A stretch of 64,000 nucleotides of DNA from Sweltsa coloradensis (GCA_024449915.1 JAMZAV010000766.1:409548-473547); one strand, 5' to 3'; positions 46,320 to 57,029 are shown, numbered from the stretch's first letter. Made by a program: numbers and translations. Notes: generated from the letters alone by a model not told the origin.

Positions 46320-46517
46320 CTAGGAGATGATTATGAGGTAGACTGGCACCAAGATGGCTGTCCAGATGTCTGCCATTGTTGAGACTGCCGCGTTCTTCAA
46401 CACCCTGTGAAGCTCTTTGAAAATGTCCTTGGGAAGTGCCTTGCAGCTGCCTATGTAGACGCAGAGAACCTTGCGGAAGTCCTTGACACCGTCCGCCTGC
46501 TTCGCATCGCTGTAGTT
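46320..46517 (-). CDS. GILT: GILT-2 exon 5 (C-terminus)
   Basis: 65 residues and a TAG stop, ending WTAILVPVYLIIIS. The cysteine conserved as PKEC in GILT-1 is lost. No close AATAAA follows; the nearest minus-strand candidate is near 46081. Confidence 0.88.
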   Translation of the reverse strand, partial: NYSDAKQADGVKDFRKVLCVYIGSCKALPKDIFKELHRVLKNAAVSTMADIWTAILVPVYLIIIS

Positions 46518-48152
46518 CTAGAACGAGCAAGAAATACAGGGGCGGGATTTGAACCCAGATACAATCATATGACTCACTGGGAACCCTCAATAAGAATTTA
46601 TAATTTATTTATTTATTAGTCTGGTTTGTCCCAGAAATTTAATATATCTCTAGTATTGCATGTATTTTGGATACACAAAATCCAAAATAAGCGAAAAAAA
46701 TACAGGAAAAAATCTAGTTTTAGGTATAAACTTAAAATATAACTTTAATTTGAAATCCTTAATTTTCCAATATTCCTTAAAAATCACGATAAAAACATGA
46801 ACAAAAAAAATACTTAAATTCGTAGGGAAAAATGCAAAAATCAAATTATTAACTCATTTTATTCTAGTACGGAAAAATTAAGTAAAAGGGCTAGGAACGT
46901 GTCCTAGGAGGGACTTCCTTCTTAAGGGGAGACACCACTGAAAATTAGTAAACAAAAAGGTCAGAAAATGCATATTGTGTTCTTTTAGATGGGCGGCCAT
47001 TATGGAATGACGTTACACTAGTGTCTATTAAACTCACCGAATTGATGACCAAGGTCGGCACGAACATGAGCGGTTTCATCAACCGGTCAGTCTTCTCTGC
47101 CATTCTCCGGATCTCGTTGTCACTTTCCGTTGTGTTGGCACAAGTCTTTATCTTGTCGTACGGTAGTGCCAACTTATCGGCGCACTAGAAGCAAAACAAG
47201 GAACAATCATGGCTTGGCTAGATCGCTCGTCTATCTACGACCTTGGGTTTCCCTAGTTTACCGTATTTCTGCCTGCAATTATTGTGAATTATCCTTTCCT
47301 TGGTTTTATTAATCGGGAACACAGTTATAATTAGTTTTTGTAAGAATCAATCGTAAAATAAATTTAAAACGATTGAAATGGATTTTGGAAATTATGGATA
47401 GATTTCCTTATAAACTATCCTTATTAACGAATTCTTGATTTCCGAACAACAAGTGGTATCCATTTTGGATTCTTTATGGATGGTCGGCCATCTTTGTCAA
47501 GTGACGACAGTGCTGCGCTCTCTCGGTCGAACGCCTACACTTCCCTACTAGGAACTACGTTAACTCACCGTCTGGCCAGGGTAGGTAGCAGTGGTGTTCT
47601 TGAGGTCCACCTTGTCCATGACACAGTTGACAAACTTCATCTTCTGGTCGGTAGTCGCCAAGTGCTTCAGAGCGCACGCCTGGACCTTGTTGCCCTCACA
47701 CTCTCTCTCTCCTTGCCGGCACTCGTAAGTCAACTTTTGACCATCTGCGACTTGCTAAGGGGGGAAACATGGACATTTTTTATTTAAAAAAATCGTATAT
47801 TTACAAACATATCAAGTTGAAGAAAAACATAAATTACCTATAAAACAAAATTTAATAAGTATATGATCAAAAAAACACAAAGCTAGAACATGGTTTAACT
47901 GTGGGATGTACTATAATATACTCTGCACTATCGTTTATTATCATCCTCATTTAAGTTAGTATTATATTTTTAATTAGATTAAAAAGCAGGTTTAGCACTG
48001 TTGTTGTGTGGTTTAGCTTTTAGCTCTTTCTAACCTGCTTAATAATGTCTTAGTAATATTTGCATATAGATGTAGATCTACCTGTGTCCACACTCTAGCG
48101 TAAGTCTGTATCTATATGAATTATTGTACCTAAGAAATTGTTAAACAAATAC

Positions 48153-48192
<40 letters not shown>

Positions 48193-50964
48193 TAATGTAA
48201 TAGTATAATAATAATAATAATAATAATAATTAATAATAATAATTATAATAATAAGGTGACTTAATACAGAGAACGGTTCATATACCCTAAATAAAGTTAA
48301 TAAACACACATAAATTAAGTGGGCCTATATTTAAATATATACCATGGTTGCATGACAAATAAAGTTTATTTGTGAAACCCAAAAAAATAAATTAAAAATA
48401 ATAAACAGTTAACGTATTTTAGAAGGCAAAAGGTGTCATAAAGAAGATGTTATTTTAATTCTTTAGATGTGAGACAAGGTGTAAGTGAGGAAGGCAGCAA
48501 GTTTAACTTAGTAGGAACTGAATAAGACAATGCACGGTGGCCATATTTATTGTTAAAATTGGAAATTTTGAACGTCCCCACCACTTTGACCCTCGGAGAG
48601 TGAGCTCTCCTTGTATGAGTTTAACGGTATCTTGAGATCTGATTTAAAATAAAAGTATAACATAAGTATATAACAATGAAGAATATATAATAACTTGTTT
48701 TGGAATCTTTCCTGCTATCCAGTTGTCATCCGATCGATATGCAATTTTACGTTGTCAAGCAAGGATATGGTCACTTTTGTTATAGTCAAAGATTACTATA
48801 AACATTTTTGCGAAATACACACAAAACAATTCTGAAATTTACCCATTTTTATGATTTCACAAAAATCCAAAATCCTAAATATCAATCTAATTTATTTAGA
48901 TTTTTTAAATTGTGCCTGTAGAAGACTGTATATACATGAGCACAACATATGTGCAAAGGCTGATAAAAGTCTGATCAAAACTGGCTTCAGGCAGCTAGTT
49001 CCAGATAAAATTTACTGGTTCCTCGCTTAGTAACAGAAAAAAAAGAGATTTCAAAGCTATTGGCTAGCATTGGGGGTTGTTCTTGGTCCGTTAAGCAAAC
49101 TTGTCCGCTGAAAAGCCGATTTCCAACCAAACCAACCCAAAACTAATGTATTAAAAGTAATGGTATGCGGATACCCCAAATTTTGGGTCGGGTTGCATCG
49201 GGACGATAGTAAAACAAATACCCGATTATTAGTTAATAAAAAAATTTTGACGGATGGTGGAGGTGCCGGTCCAAGATTTACATACTTTATTGGCGGAGGT
49301 GCTGGTCCAGACAATTTAATTTATAGCTTTTGATACAAAATGCCATTCATAAAAATCCAGACAAAAGAAAATGAATCATTATGTAAGTTTCTTTACGATT
49401 AAAATTCGATATCCATTTTGTGGATGAGCGTAGCGAGCGAAGCGAAGATTCCATTCAACTACACTGGAGAAAAAAATCCGTTTTTTTTTGGGGGGGGGGG
49501 GGGGGGGGATTTTTGTTGTCTGTTAACCCGATTCCGGCTAAACCGATACTCCGATTGCGATGAAATTTTATGGAGGCCTTCGAAATCTCTGAACTTAGAA
49601 CTGCCACGTTTTTGAGCGCAATCAGAAAATTATTTGTCATGAAAATCGCAATTTTTACGATTTTTTTCGATTTTTAAAAAATTTCTTCGACTTATAACAC
49701 GTACTCTCTTTGTCCGATTGTAATAATTTTTTCACAGAACCTTTATTTTATAAATTGAGACATTCGTGTGAAATTTGAGCGTAATTGGAAAAATATTTCT
49801 CATGAAAATCGCAATTTTACGATTTTTTTCAATTTTGTTAATTTCTTCGACTTATAACACCTACATGTTTTATCCGATTGTAATGATTTTTTCACAGAAC
49901 CTTAATTTTATCAATTAATATATTCTTGTGAAATTTGAACGTAATCAAAAATTTATTTCTCATGAAAATCTCATTTTACGCTTTTTTTCGTTAAAAAAAA
50001 TTACGCTCATCCAACGACGCGCCTGAAAAAGCGTTTGCGAAGCTTCCTAGTTAATAAAACAATTTTTGGGGGATGGTGGAGATGCCGGTCCAGACAATTT
50101 AATTTATAGCTTTTGATACAAAATGCCATTCATAAAAATCCAGACAAAAGAAAATGTATCAATTTGCAAGTTTCTTTACGATTAAAATTCGATATCCATT
50201 TTTACATACAGTATAATGGCCGTCTCTACCCTACCCGACCCAAACCCGGCCAAGCCGCCGTAAAAACCTCTATTCGCATTCCTAATAGTAAGTCGATGTG
50301 TCAGATGCTGGCTCCTACCTTGGTCTTCCCGTAAGGTATCAGGGTAAGATTCATGTGCTTCCCCAGCTCCTCGTAGACTGGGTAGAGTTGCTTAGTGATG
50401 AACTTGATGCTGTAGGGGCACAGCGACTCGTAGTAGACGTCTATTTTCACAGGGGGCTGCAGAAAGACACGAAAATGATAAAAGAAAAAAAGAAAATTCG
50501 CCAAACGTGCTATTTTCTAGAAGTAATATCATTTTTTAGCATTTAGGTAGTAGATCTAATTTGAACACGTGAAAAAATTGAATAAAATGAAAAATTGCAA
50601 AAAACATTTTTGAAAATAAAATAAAAATTTTTTTAAAACTTTGATGTCAATTTAGAATCCAAAATCAGCATTGCATTCCTAAAAGATCAAGGAAAATATC
50701 TTTAAAAAATAATGAATTTTAAATTGTTAAGTATTGTGCAATATGTTGCACCGGCAGAAAATAGTTTTTGGGTAATGCCCCCTTTAGATTGTCATGTAGC
50801 ACACTTGAAAAAACCGAAAGCTACTGAGGATCGGATTTAGGACTCACCGTTGTCACCTGTGGCACAGCAGTCACATCGCGTTGTGCGGCTGTCACCTTGT
50901 CATCACCCTCGGCGACGACCACGACAGTAACGATGAGCCACGCGAGTCTAGCGAAGCGGTACAT
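46320..50964 (-). CDS. GILT: GILT-2: gamma-interferon-inducible lysosomal thiol reductase family protein, 5 exons, 261 aa
   Basis: Exons on the minus strand: 50964-50848, 50456-50319, 47754-47569, 47184-47038, 46517-46320. All introns are GT/AG and phase 0, at the same positions as in GILT-1, so the two are tandem duplicates. The joined frame is open for 261 residues. A signal peptide (residues 1-19) is followed by a short linker, then C52-P-Y-S55 as active site, and C97-R-Q-G-E-R-E-C104-E-G-N107 with C112 as the family signature. There is one N-glycosylation sequon at N75 (NLT) and another at NTT in exon 4. The C-terminus is hydrophobic as in GILT-1. The second cysteine of the C-terminal pair (PKEC in GILT-1) is replaced (P225-K-D-I228); C221 lies nearby instead. 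Expected role by family: lysosomal or secreted thiol reductase in antigen processing or antibacterial immunity. Its introns are short, unlike GILT-1. Confidence 0.92.
47038..47184 (-). CDS. GILT: GILT-2 exon 4
   Basis: 147 nt, 49 residues, from [19 protein letters not shown] to FVPTLVINS. The same length as in GILT-1. The acceptor is CTAG and the donor TCG|GTGAGT. Confidence 0.9.
47569..47754 (-). CDS. GILT: GILT-2 exon 3 (CRQGxxEC signature)
   Basis: 186 nt, 62 residues, with [16 protein letters not shown], a GILT signature in which Q-H is R-Q. The acceptor is CTTAG and the donor ACG|GTGAGT. One codon shorter than in GILT-1. Confidence 0.92.
47790..49230. other. GILT-2 intron 2, mostly anonymous
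   Basis: Only (AAT)n at 48149-48255 and a CAAATAAAGTTTATTTGTG hairpin near 48357 stand out. Confidence 0.5.
49421..50050 (+). mobile_element. HINE-like element, subfamily 1, full length
   Basis: TGGATGAGCGTAGCGAGCGA to GCGAAGCTTCCTAG. About two and a half monomers of 161 bp, with CGCAATTTTACGATTTTTTT at 49648 and 49809. A 20-bp G run interrupts the left part. About 150 bp of host sequence is repeated on both sides (49231-49420; 50049-50203). It lies in GILT-2 intron 2. Confidence 0.8.
50319..50456 (-). CDS. GILT: GILT-2 exon 2 (CPYS active site)
   Basis: 138 nt, 46 residues, beginning [16 protein letters not shown]. The acceptor is TGCAG and the donor AAG|GTAGGA. Nearly identical to exon 2 of GILT-1 in its first half. 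Confidence 0.93.
50848..50964 (-). CDS. GILT: GILT-2 exon 1 (signal peptide)
   Basis: 39 residues beginning MYRFARLAWLIVTVVVVAEG, a signal peptide. The ATG lies in TTTCACAGCAAGATG, matching TTTCTCAGCAAGATG of GILT-1. The donor is ACG|GTGAGT. Confidence 0.85.
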
Positions 50965-51009
50965 CTTGCTGTGAAAGTAGACTCTCGACGAGACGCTGTG
51001 AAACTAGAT

Positions 51010-51260
51010 ACAATGCAGGTTCGAACCCGGGTCTCCCACTTTCCAGGTGGGCGTCTTAGCCAACTATAGACGGTCACTTTTTAACTTCTGAATAATATAG
51101 ATCTGCATTATAGATTATTTATAGATCATTCAGATCTATAATGCAACTACTGTCCAAAAGTTAAAATGTTCGTCTCGGTGGTCTATAGTCTATAGTTGGC
51201 TAAGGCGCCTATCTGGAATGTGTTTGTGAGACTCGGGTTCGAACCCCGGTAGGGATGATC
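51010..51260. repeat. Inverted pair of tRNA-like segments around a palindrome
   Basis: 51012-51070 (minus) and 51190-51252 (plus) both read CTATAGTTGGCTAAG with a B box GGGTTCGAACC. Between them ATAGATCTGCATTATAGA and mirror strings form a hairpin. Not convincing tRNA genes: mismatched acceptor stems. Confidence 0.6.
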
Positions 51261-51312
51261 ATTTTTTAATGCCTTTTAAATGTACTAAACATTTTTTTTT
51301 TAAATTAAAAGA

Positions 51313-51638
51313 TCTTATTTAAAAACTCAGTCATAAAACTTATTTTCAGTGGGGGAGATTAAACCAAAGCGACCAAGCCAACACTGTAGCAACCGACGCA
51401 ATCGACGAGTGAACGATAAACCAACCAAAGACCGATGTTTTTTAATAGGAAATATAGCAATCAGTGGTATGGACAGTGCGAACACCCGCGGATCAACGCC
51501 AGAATAAACAAGGCCGATTTAGAACAACTTTGAATTTATTATGTGCCTCGTTGCTAGGACGGCTCTATAGTGGGAATCGAACCTTAGACCCTCTGCATTG
51601 GAAGCAGAGACGCTAACCACAAGACCAACGAGTCACAC
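51313..51638 (-). mobile_element. SINE-A
   Basis: ACTCAGTCATAAAACTTATT tail, GCCAACACTGTAGCAACCGA body, CTCGTTGCTAGGACGG and CTAACCACAAGACCAACGAG head, plus strand reading. Confidence 0.8.
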
Positions 51639-51661
51639 AACTACACATAATGTATTAAATA

Positions 51662-52168
51662 TTAACTCTTTCAGACCCATGGTCCATGATCATGGACATT
51701 AACTTTCTAAATTTATATCCGCGTTATAGATAGTATTATTTCAATTTGACACCATTTTTTCGTACATAAAAAATACATTTTTTCCCTTTCCCCATCCAGA
51801 TTGGACGAAAAGTGTTTTTTTAGAGAAGATTGAAAATACACATCTGCAAAAAAAAACTAAAAAAGGGGAAATTTTGTTTATCCCGGAAAAGTAATATATT
51901 TCTAGTATTGCTACTATTTGAAATACAAAAAATGAAAAATTTGAAAACAATTTCGAAAAACTCTTGTACCACAGATAATAGAGTACCTGTGCTTGTACTA
52001 AGAATGAACATCAGATTTCCATCTTCATCTAAAATGAAGGTTTAATTCAAAATCCAAAAATTCATTAAACACACTATAAAAAATATGTAAAAACAGACTA
52101 AAAATCTTAGAAAAAAAGTGGTTTGTTTAAAATAACTTAATTTTGACACTCGGTACTGAAAGGGTTAA
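51662..52168. mobile_element. piggyBac-type MITE with TTAA flanks
   Basis: TTAA|CTCTTTCAG at the left and CTGAAAGGG|TTAA at the right, about 500 bp. piggyBac elements duplicate TTAA and start CCYT. The interior carries the TTAGAGAAGATTGAAAATA repeat also at 3920 and AT-rich sequence. No coding remnant. Confidence 0.65.
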
Positions 52169-52204
52169 TAATTCTACTTAATCTAAAAGAGTTTTTCCCC
52201 ACTT

Positions 52205-52500
52205 ACCAAATCGATATAGTTGTTGTTACTTGTGTGGTCACGAGCCGACTCAGGCCCGGAGAATCTCGTCCCCCCCCCCCAACTATCTCCTACACTGACA
52301 CTTCCTTCAAATAACTCTTAATTGGCGGTCACGGTTTCCAAGCCCTAACTTTGATCGCAAAGTAATTCCGAAGACGCCAATAATTAACCTAATACAACCT
52401 GACGCTTGGAGAAGTCAGACGACAATATTGTTGCCTTCTCTCAAAGTCTCGCTCAATCAACGTAGGAAATGCGAGCGGGTTGATTCTTGTGACTTGCTTG
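52205..52500 (-). promoter_or_regulatory. GILT-2 putative promoter and distal leader
   Basis: Homologous to the region just upstream of the GILT-1 ATG, but here separated from the GILT-2 ATG by about 1.2 kb of inserted repeats. On the minus strand a donor-like TTTG|GTAAGT lies at about 52206 and an acceptor-like TTTCACAG just before CAAGATG, so a 5'-UTR intron is possible. Inferred from comparison of the two copies only. Confidence 0.45.
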
Positions 52501-52569
52501 TGTTATTCTGAGATACCTCTCAAGTGGAATTGGGAATAGTGGAATTGAATGATTTACCAAAGGAAGTGT

Positions 52570-52820
52570 TCAAGGACTTGCCAGCAGTGTTGGCTCGAGC
52601 GCTAAGCGCGACTCTGATTCGGGAGGTCCCGGGTTCAAATCCCGTCGAGACCGGCAATCCTGACTGAAGGTTTTTCCGAGGTTTTCCTCAGTCGTTAATG
52701 CGAATGCAAGGGATTGAGTCCTCGGACATCCCTTCACAATTGTCCTATCCGCAACATACCTAGTTAGACACCTGAAGAGGGGCATGAATTGCACCCTGGG
52801 CAGGCTTCACACAGAAATTA
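52570..52820 (+). mobile_element. SINE-B, full length (reference copy)
   Basis: tRNA-like head GGCTCGAGCGCTAAGCGCGA with B box GGTTCAAATCC, then CGGCAATCCTGACTGAAGG, TCAGTCGTTAATGCGAATGC, CACAATTGTCCTATCCGCAA and CACCTGAAGAGGGGCATGAA. The open minus frame 52570-52794 is just this SINE. Confidence 0.88.
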
Positions 52821-52909
52821 TTATTTTTATTGACAGCAGTCAGTATTTTTAGTGACAATAATATCTATTACTATAAGAAAACGCCAAAGTCATTGTTAGA
52901 CGAGTAAGC

Positions 52910-53155
52910 GAGTCATTGTGTTGAGTACCAGGGAACATTTGCATTTAAGTTAATTAATTGATATATAAGATATAAATGATATATGATATATGAGTTTTGA
53001 GTTTATAGTTGGTATAAGGGCGCGTCAACTGTAAGGCCATAATGTGCCACTCTCCAGGATCCAGCATTATAGGTATATATGGGGAAGAAAGGGGATGTTT
53101 ACGGTTACTAAATACATGGCTCACTCACTCGTCTAACAACGACTTTGACGTTTTC
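52910..53155 (+). repeat. R4 and R3 fragments
   Basis: GTGTTGAGTACC, AAGGGCGCGTCAACTGTAAG (R3 start), GGGGAAGAAAGGGGATGTTT and ACTCACTCGTCTAACAACGA. Confidence 0.5.
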
Positions 53156-54690
53156 CAAGTATTTTGAATTCACTAGTATTTTTTTTTAATTCTGTCTGTT
53201 TTGTTATTTTATTTTCTATATTTTGTTTTTTTTCCACCATAAACAGAATGCAAACCGGTACCAGCAATGCAATTCAGATAATTTATAAAAGTGTTTAACA
53301 AACGTTTTTCCTCCTCTAAAAAGTCATAGGCGAATTCTGTGGATGGGGTAAATGAGCTCACTGTAGGCTACGAACTATTTAGAGGACATTGCTCACATTT
53401 TTCAAACATTCTTACCCTACCTTCAACAAATGCATGTAATTTTTCCGCTAGTTTTTCCTTGGCAGATTTTGATGAAACGTAGTAAGTGAATCTTAGTATT
53501 TAATTTTATCACTTTAAATTTAAAAATTTTAATTTTTTACTCAAGTTGGTCCTGGACAAGTTCCCAATGCCTGCTTGTAATTTCAGAACTAAGTCGTTTG
53601 AAGAAAGCTGCTTAGAAAATTATGTGAAATGACAACCAAATCCAAGGCTTGTACACACCATTAAGTGGTACACCAACAATCAGCTGTTTTTATTTACTAC
53701 AATTTAGAAATTAAAAAAGCCCGCCCCGACCGGGATTTCTAAATTGTAGTAAATAAAAAAATAAAATGAATAAACTGCTATATGTTGTGATTGTTGAATG
53801 AACGAATGATTTTTTTTCAATATAGTTACATACATTTAAATTAATAAATAATTACATTTTACACTGTAATTGACCCTACTAATCTGTCGCGAGTAAATAT
53901 ATTTGAAAAATTAAAAATGTAATTTAAGATGAATTGCATTAAATAATAGTCTATGCCTTGTTAATATAATAAAACCTTAATAATACAATTAAATTTAAGA
54001 CTGAATGTGTATTTTCGTTAAAGCACATTAGTCCTATAGGCTCTAACACATAGATTTTAGCCCATCTAATGCTGAAAGGTACCTATAGATATTGGTTTTA
54101 ATCTAAAATTGTAACTCTGTATCACTGTGTCAGGCTACAGGGGCAACCACTTGCTGCTGCATTTAGCCTATCATATAAATTCAATAAATAAAATAAATAT
54201 ACTTATAAGGCCTGAGGTGCATGAATATGGTGGGATTTTGAAAATAACAGTAGGTGGTAATTGATTATATTAGTACTTTTTAGACAGAATTACAAAGTGA
54301 CTACCCAGGATCGACCGGAACTTGCTGTCCGGGCATGTCTTACAATAGTTTATGTATATTATAATAATACAGATTAAATACACATCCTTAAATTCTATGA
54401 TCTATGATAATAAATCAACAAATAGGAAGTTAATATTTTATTACAATGACATTATATTGAACTCCAAGGTACTATGAACTTGCAACGGGATGTTTTAATA
54501 GCGTGTCACTGTCGATATCAGAATAACTACACGCGGCCGTTCAAACGCACCTGTCATCGATTCTGTTCTGTTTTACGACAAGGAAGTTGAATATTATTAT
54601 ACCAGTGTTACAAGTTTCACAATTTCTTCCAAGGTTTTGAGTGAGTCGTATTCCCCATCTCCAGCCAACATCTGGCTGTCGGTCTGTCAG
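53155..54690. other. Anonymous AT-rich sequence with one hairpin
   Basis: 53683-53757 is a hairpin: TTTATTTACTACAATTTAGA and its reverse complement around a GC-rich loop; one arm recurs at 33664. Nothing else recognised. Confidence 0.45.
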
Positions 54691-54694
54691 TGTC

Positions 54695-55711
54695 CAGTGG
54701 CGTATCAGGAATTAATTTATAGGTGTACCTATAAGACAAAGTGGGGGGTGCGGGGGGAAACATTTTCTCCTTCAAGGTCATTTTGGTGAAAAACCTGTGC
54801 GTTTTTAAGCATCACAATAACCAACTTTGTATCTACTAAATGTCTCTTTTTTTAGATGGTTTTGCCTTTGTATTGAGGTAAAACAGTTATTCTACATTCT
54901 CCATCGAAAAAGTGCACTTTAACTAACACCCCCCCCCCCCCCCCCCACCACCCTTGTGAACTGCGAAACCACTTGCGAAACTCACATTAACTCAAAGACA
55001 CGCCGTATTTTTAGGGCCCAAACTATTTAATTCCCTCCCATTACCAATAAGAACCACTGTACGAAGCAGTCGATTCAAAATTGATCTAACGAAATGGTTG
55101 GCCTGCTGTTCACAACAATATATTGAAGATGTAACCAACAACGTGTTATCTAAATAAGAGTCATATTATAACTCCTGCTTGCCATTCCCGCGGTTCTAAT
55201 TCTTCATTATTTATGACTATACCCAGCATTATATTAATTCTGTTTATGTTAGTATTGTTTAAAAAAAAATTATCTGTGTGTACATATCCTATTGTTGTAG
55301 TTATAATTATAATGTATCCTCAAATGTAACAGATTGTTATCGAACGGTTTTTTGTTTTTAATTTTTATGCTTCATAGCAATAATTTCATATCAAAATAAA
55401 TAGTATAGGTGAAATGAGTTGTTATAAACTAATAATAGTAATTTAGTTTTTACTTTACTTTTTACTTTTTACTTTTTACTTTTTACTTTTTACTTTTTAC
55501 TTTTTACTTTTTCTTTTTACATTTTACTCTTTAGGTATTACTTTTTACTAAACCACATTAAATTCTCTGTATACAAATACCTCTAGGAACTGCTCTCGTT
55601 CAAACTATGTTTTTGAGGGCAGCACACTAGAATATATCTTTTACCTGTTGCAATTACCATGTATAATGTACTACTGACAAATAAATAAATAAATAAATAA
55701 ATACGCCACTG
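54695..55711 (+). mobile_element. hAT-like element carrying a LINE insertion
   Basis: Starts CAGTGGCGTATCAGG and ends CGCCACTG. The flanking octamers TCAGTGTC and TCAGGGTC differ by one base, fitting an 8-bp target duplication. 54730-54920 is the shared MITE core. About 54965-55705 is an inserted LINE end. Confidence 0.6.
54965..55705 (+). mobile_element. LINE fragment: end of ORF2, 3' UTR, (AAAT)n
   Basis: 54999-55155 encodes HAVFLGPKLFNSLPLPIRT, SSRFKIDLTKWL and a stop, the F-N-x-L-P and FK-x-x-L motifs of LINE ORF2 ends. 55447-55535 is a TTTTTAC heptamer repeat within the 3' UTR. Confidence 0.7.
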
Positions 55712-55712
55712 T

Positions 55713-55771
55713 CAGGGTCTACTTGATACCTAACAGCAGCTCAACATAAGCAAGTATCTAGTGGGCCCTGG
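55713..55771. repeat. Short hairpin element, copy 1
   Basis: CAGGGTCTACTTGATACCTA and GTATCTAGTGGGCCCTG are inverted around a 20-bp loop. Related copies at 56983-57029 and 60418-60474. Confidence 0.65.
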
Positions 55772-55904
55772 TTGCCGTGAGTTCTCTGTCTTCGTCAAGC
55801 TCTTTGGGAGAGTTTTAGTTGGATTGTCTGATGTAATGAGTTCTCGAATCTCAATACTGTACGACGTCACTCGCCCTGGGTGGCCGCCATAGAAACAGTC
55901 TTGT

Positions 55905-56110
55905 CTGTCTTTGTAAATAAGTTTTTATAGCTGAATAAGAAAGACGTTAAATAATTAAAATTAATTCTTTAATTAATTAATTAATTCATTAATTAATTAA
56001 TTAATTAACGTACGAACGAACGAATGAATAAATAAAATGAATGAATGAATGCATAAAAAAAATTAATAAATGAACGATCGAATGAATAAATAAATAAATG
56101 CTACTTGACA
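55905..56110. repeat. LINE tail and AT-rich simple repeats
   Basis: TTGTAAATAAG to AAGACGTTAAATAAT, then (TTAA)n and (AATG/AATA)n. Confidence 0.6.
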
Positions 56111-56169
56111 TGATGTTATTCGCGTTTCCGCAAAGCTGCATGATAAAAACATAAAAATCATATTTATAG

Positions 56170-56400
56170 TCTCAGTCACATAACTGTATTTAGGAGGAGA
56201 CATTAAATTTAAAGCCGACCAAACCAACCCTGTAGGCGCTGACACCATCGACGAGCAAACAATGACGAACTAGAGACCGGCATATTTAAGTAGGGAACAC
56301 CGATCAATCAAGCTGGACACGATGCCCAATCAACATCTCTAATTTGGAACAACCTTATAGAATGTATTATGTGCCTCGTTGCTTGTTGGCACCAATGCCA
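56170..56400 (-). mobile_element. SINE-A2
   Basis: GGAGACATTAAATTTAAAGC, CAACCCTGTAGGCGCTGACA, GATCAATCAAGCTGGACACG, then TATGTGCCTCGTTGCTTG on the plus strand. Head mostly lost. Confidence 0.65.
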
Positions 56401-56982
56401 TCGATTACACATTCCTAAGACAAGAGTGCACCTGTGCAAATCGATTGATATGGTTCGGTTTAATTGGTTGAAGGGCGATTCAACCGTTAGGTCGTAAAGC
56501 TCCACTCTAGCCTTGTCAACGGACGAATCACGACAAAGCTATTCTCAACCTCTTTATTAACTTTCGTATCACAATACAAAGCTTTTTAACAAGCAAAAAA
56601 TTAAACAGTTCAATTTTGTACAATAGTTCACAATACTATTAGAAAAGTATTCATAAGGTTTAATCAGATCTCACCTCTCATTAACGATTACTTATTTCTG
56701 TTAATGAATGATAGTAATTGTCGTTAAAGTTTGCCCGGACTGGGGATCGAACCCATAACCTCCGGCTCTTAGGCCCGGTATTTCAATCTCCAGTTAATGT
56801 GGCTACTAACTACTTGGCAGTTAAATTTAACAACCACTTATAACTGCCAGTTAACATTTTTGTGTATTTCAATTACATTTTACTTGGCAGTCAGCTACTG
56901 AGGACCTCCCCCGAGCTGTGATTGGTTCAAGTGCTTCAGATCCTATTTTACAGCCGGGTAAATGTGTGGTTTTGAACAGGGT

Positions 56983-57029
56983 CCACTAGATACTTATGCT
57001 GTTAGGTATCTAGTGGACCCTGGTTTGAA
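56983..57029. repeat. Short hairpin element, copy 2
   Basis: CAGGGTCCACTAGATACTTA and TAGGTATCTAGTGGACCCTG, nearly perfect inverted repeat with a tiny loop. Confidence 0.75.

Noticed and set aside
49057..49314. 85-codon minus open frame with GPAPPP repeats
   Set aside because: Comes from a short local duplication (GGAGGTGC(C/T)GGTCCA) in GILT-2 intron 2; no start context or similarity.
51010..51255. Two tRNA genes
   Set aside because: B boxes and T arms are good but acceptor stems fail to pair and the anticodon arms are imperfect; better explained as repeat-derived.
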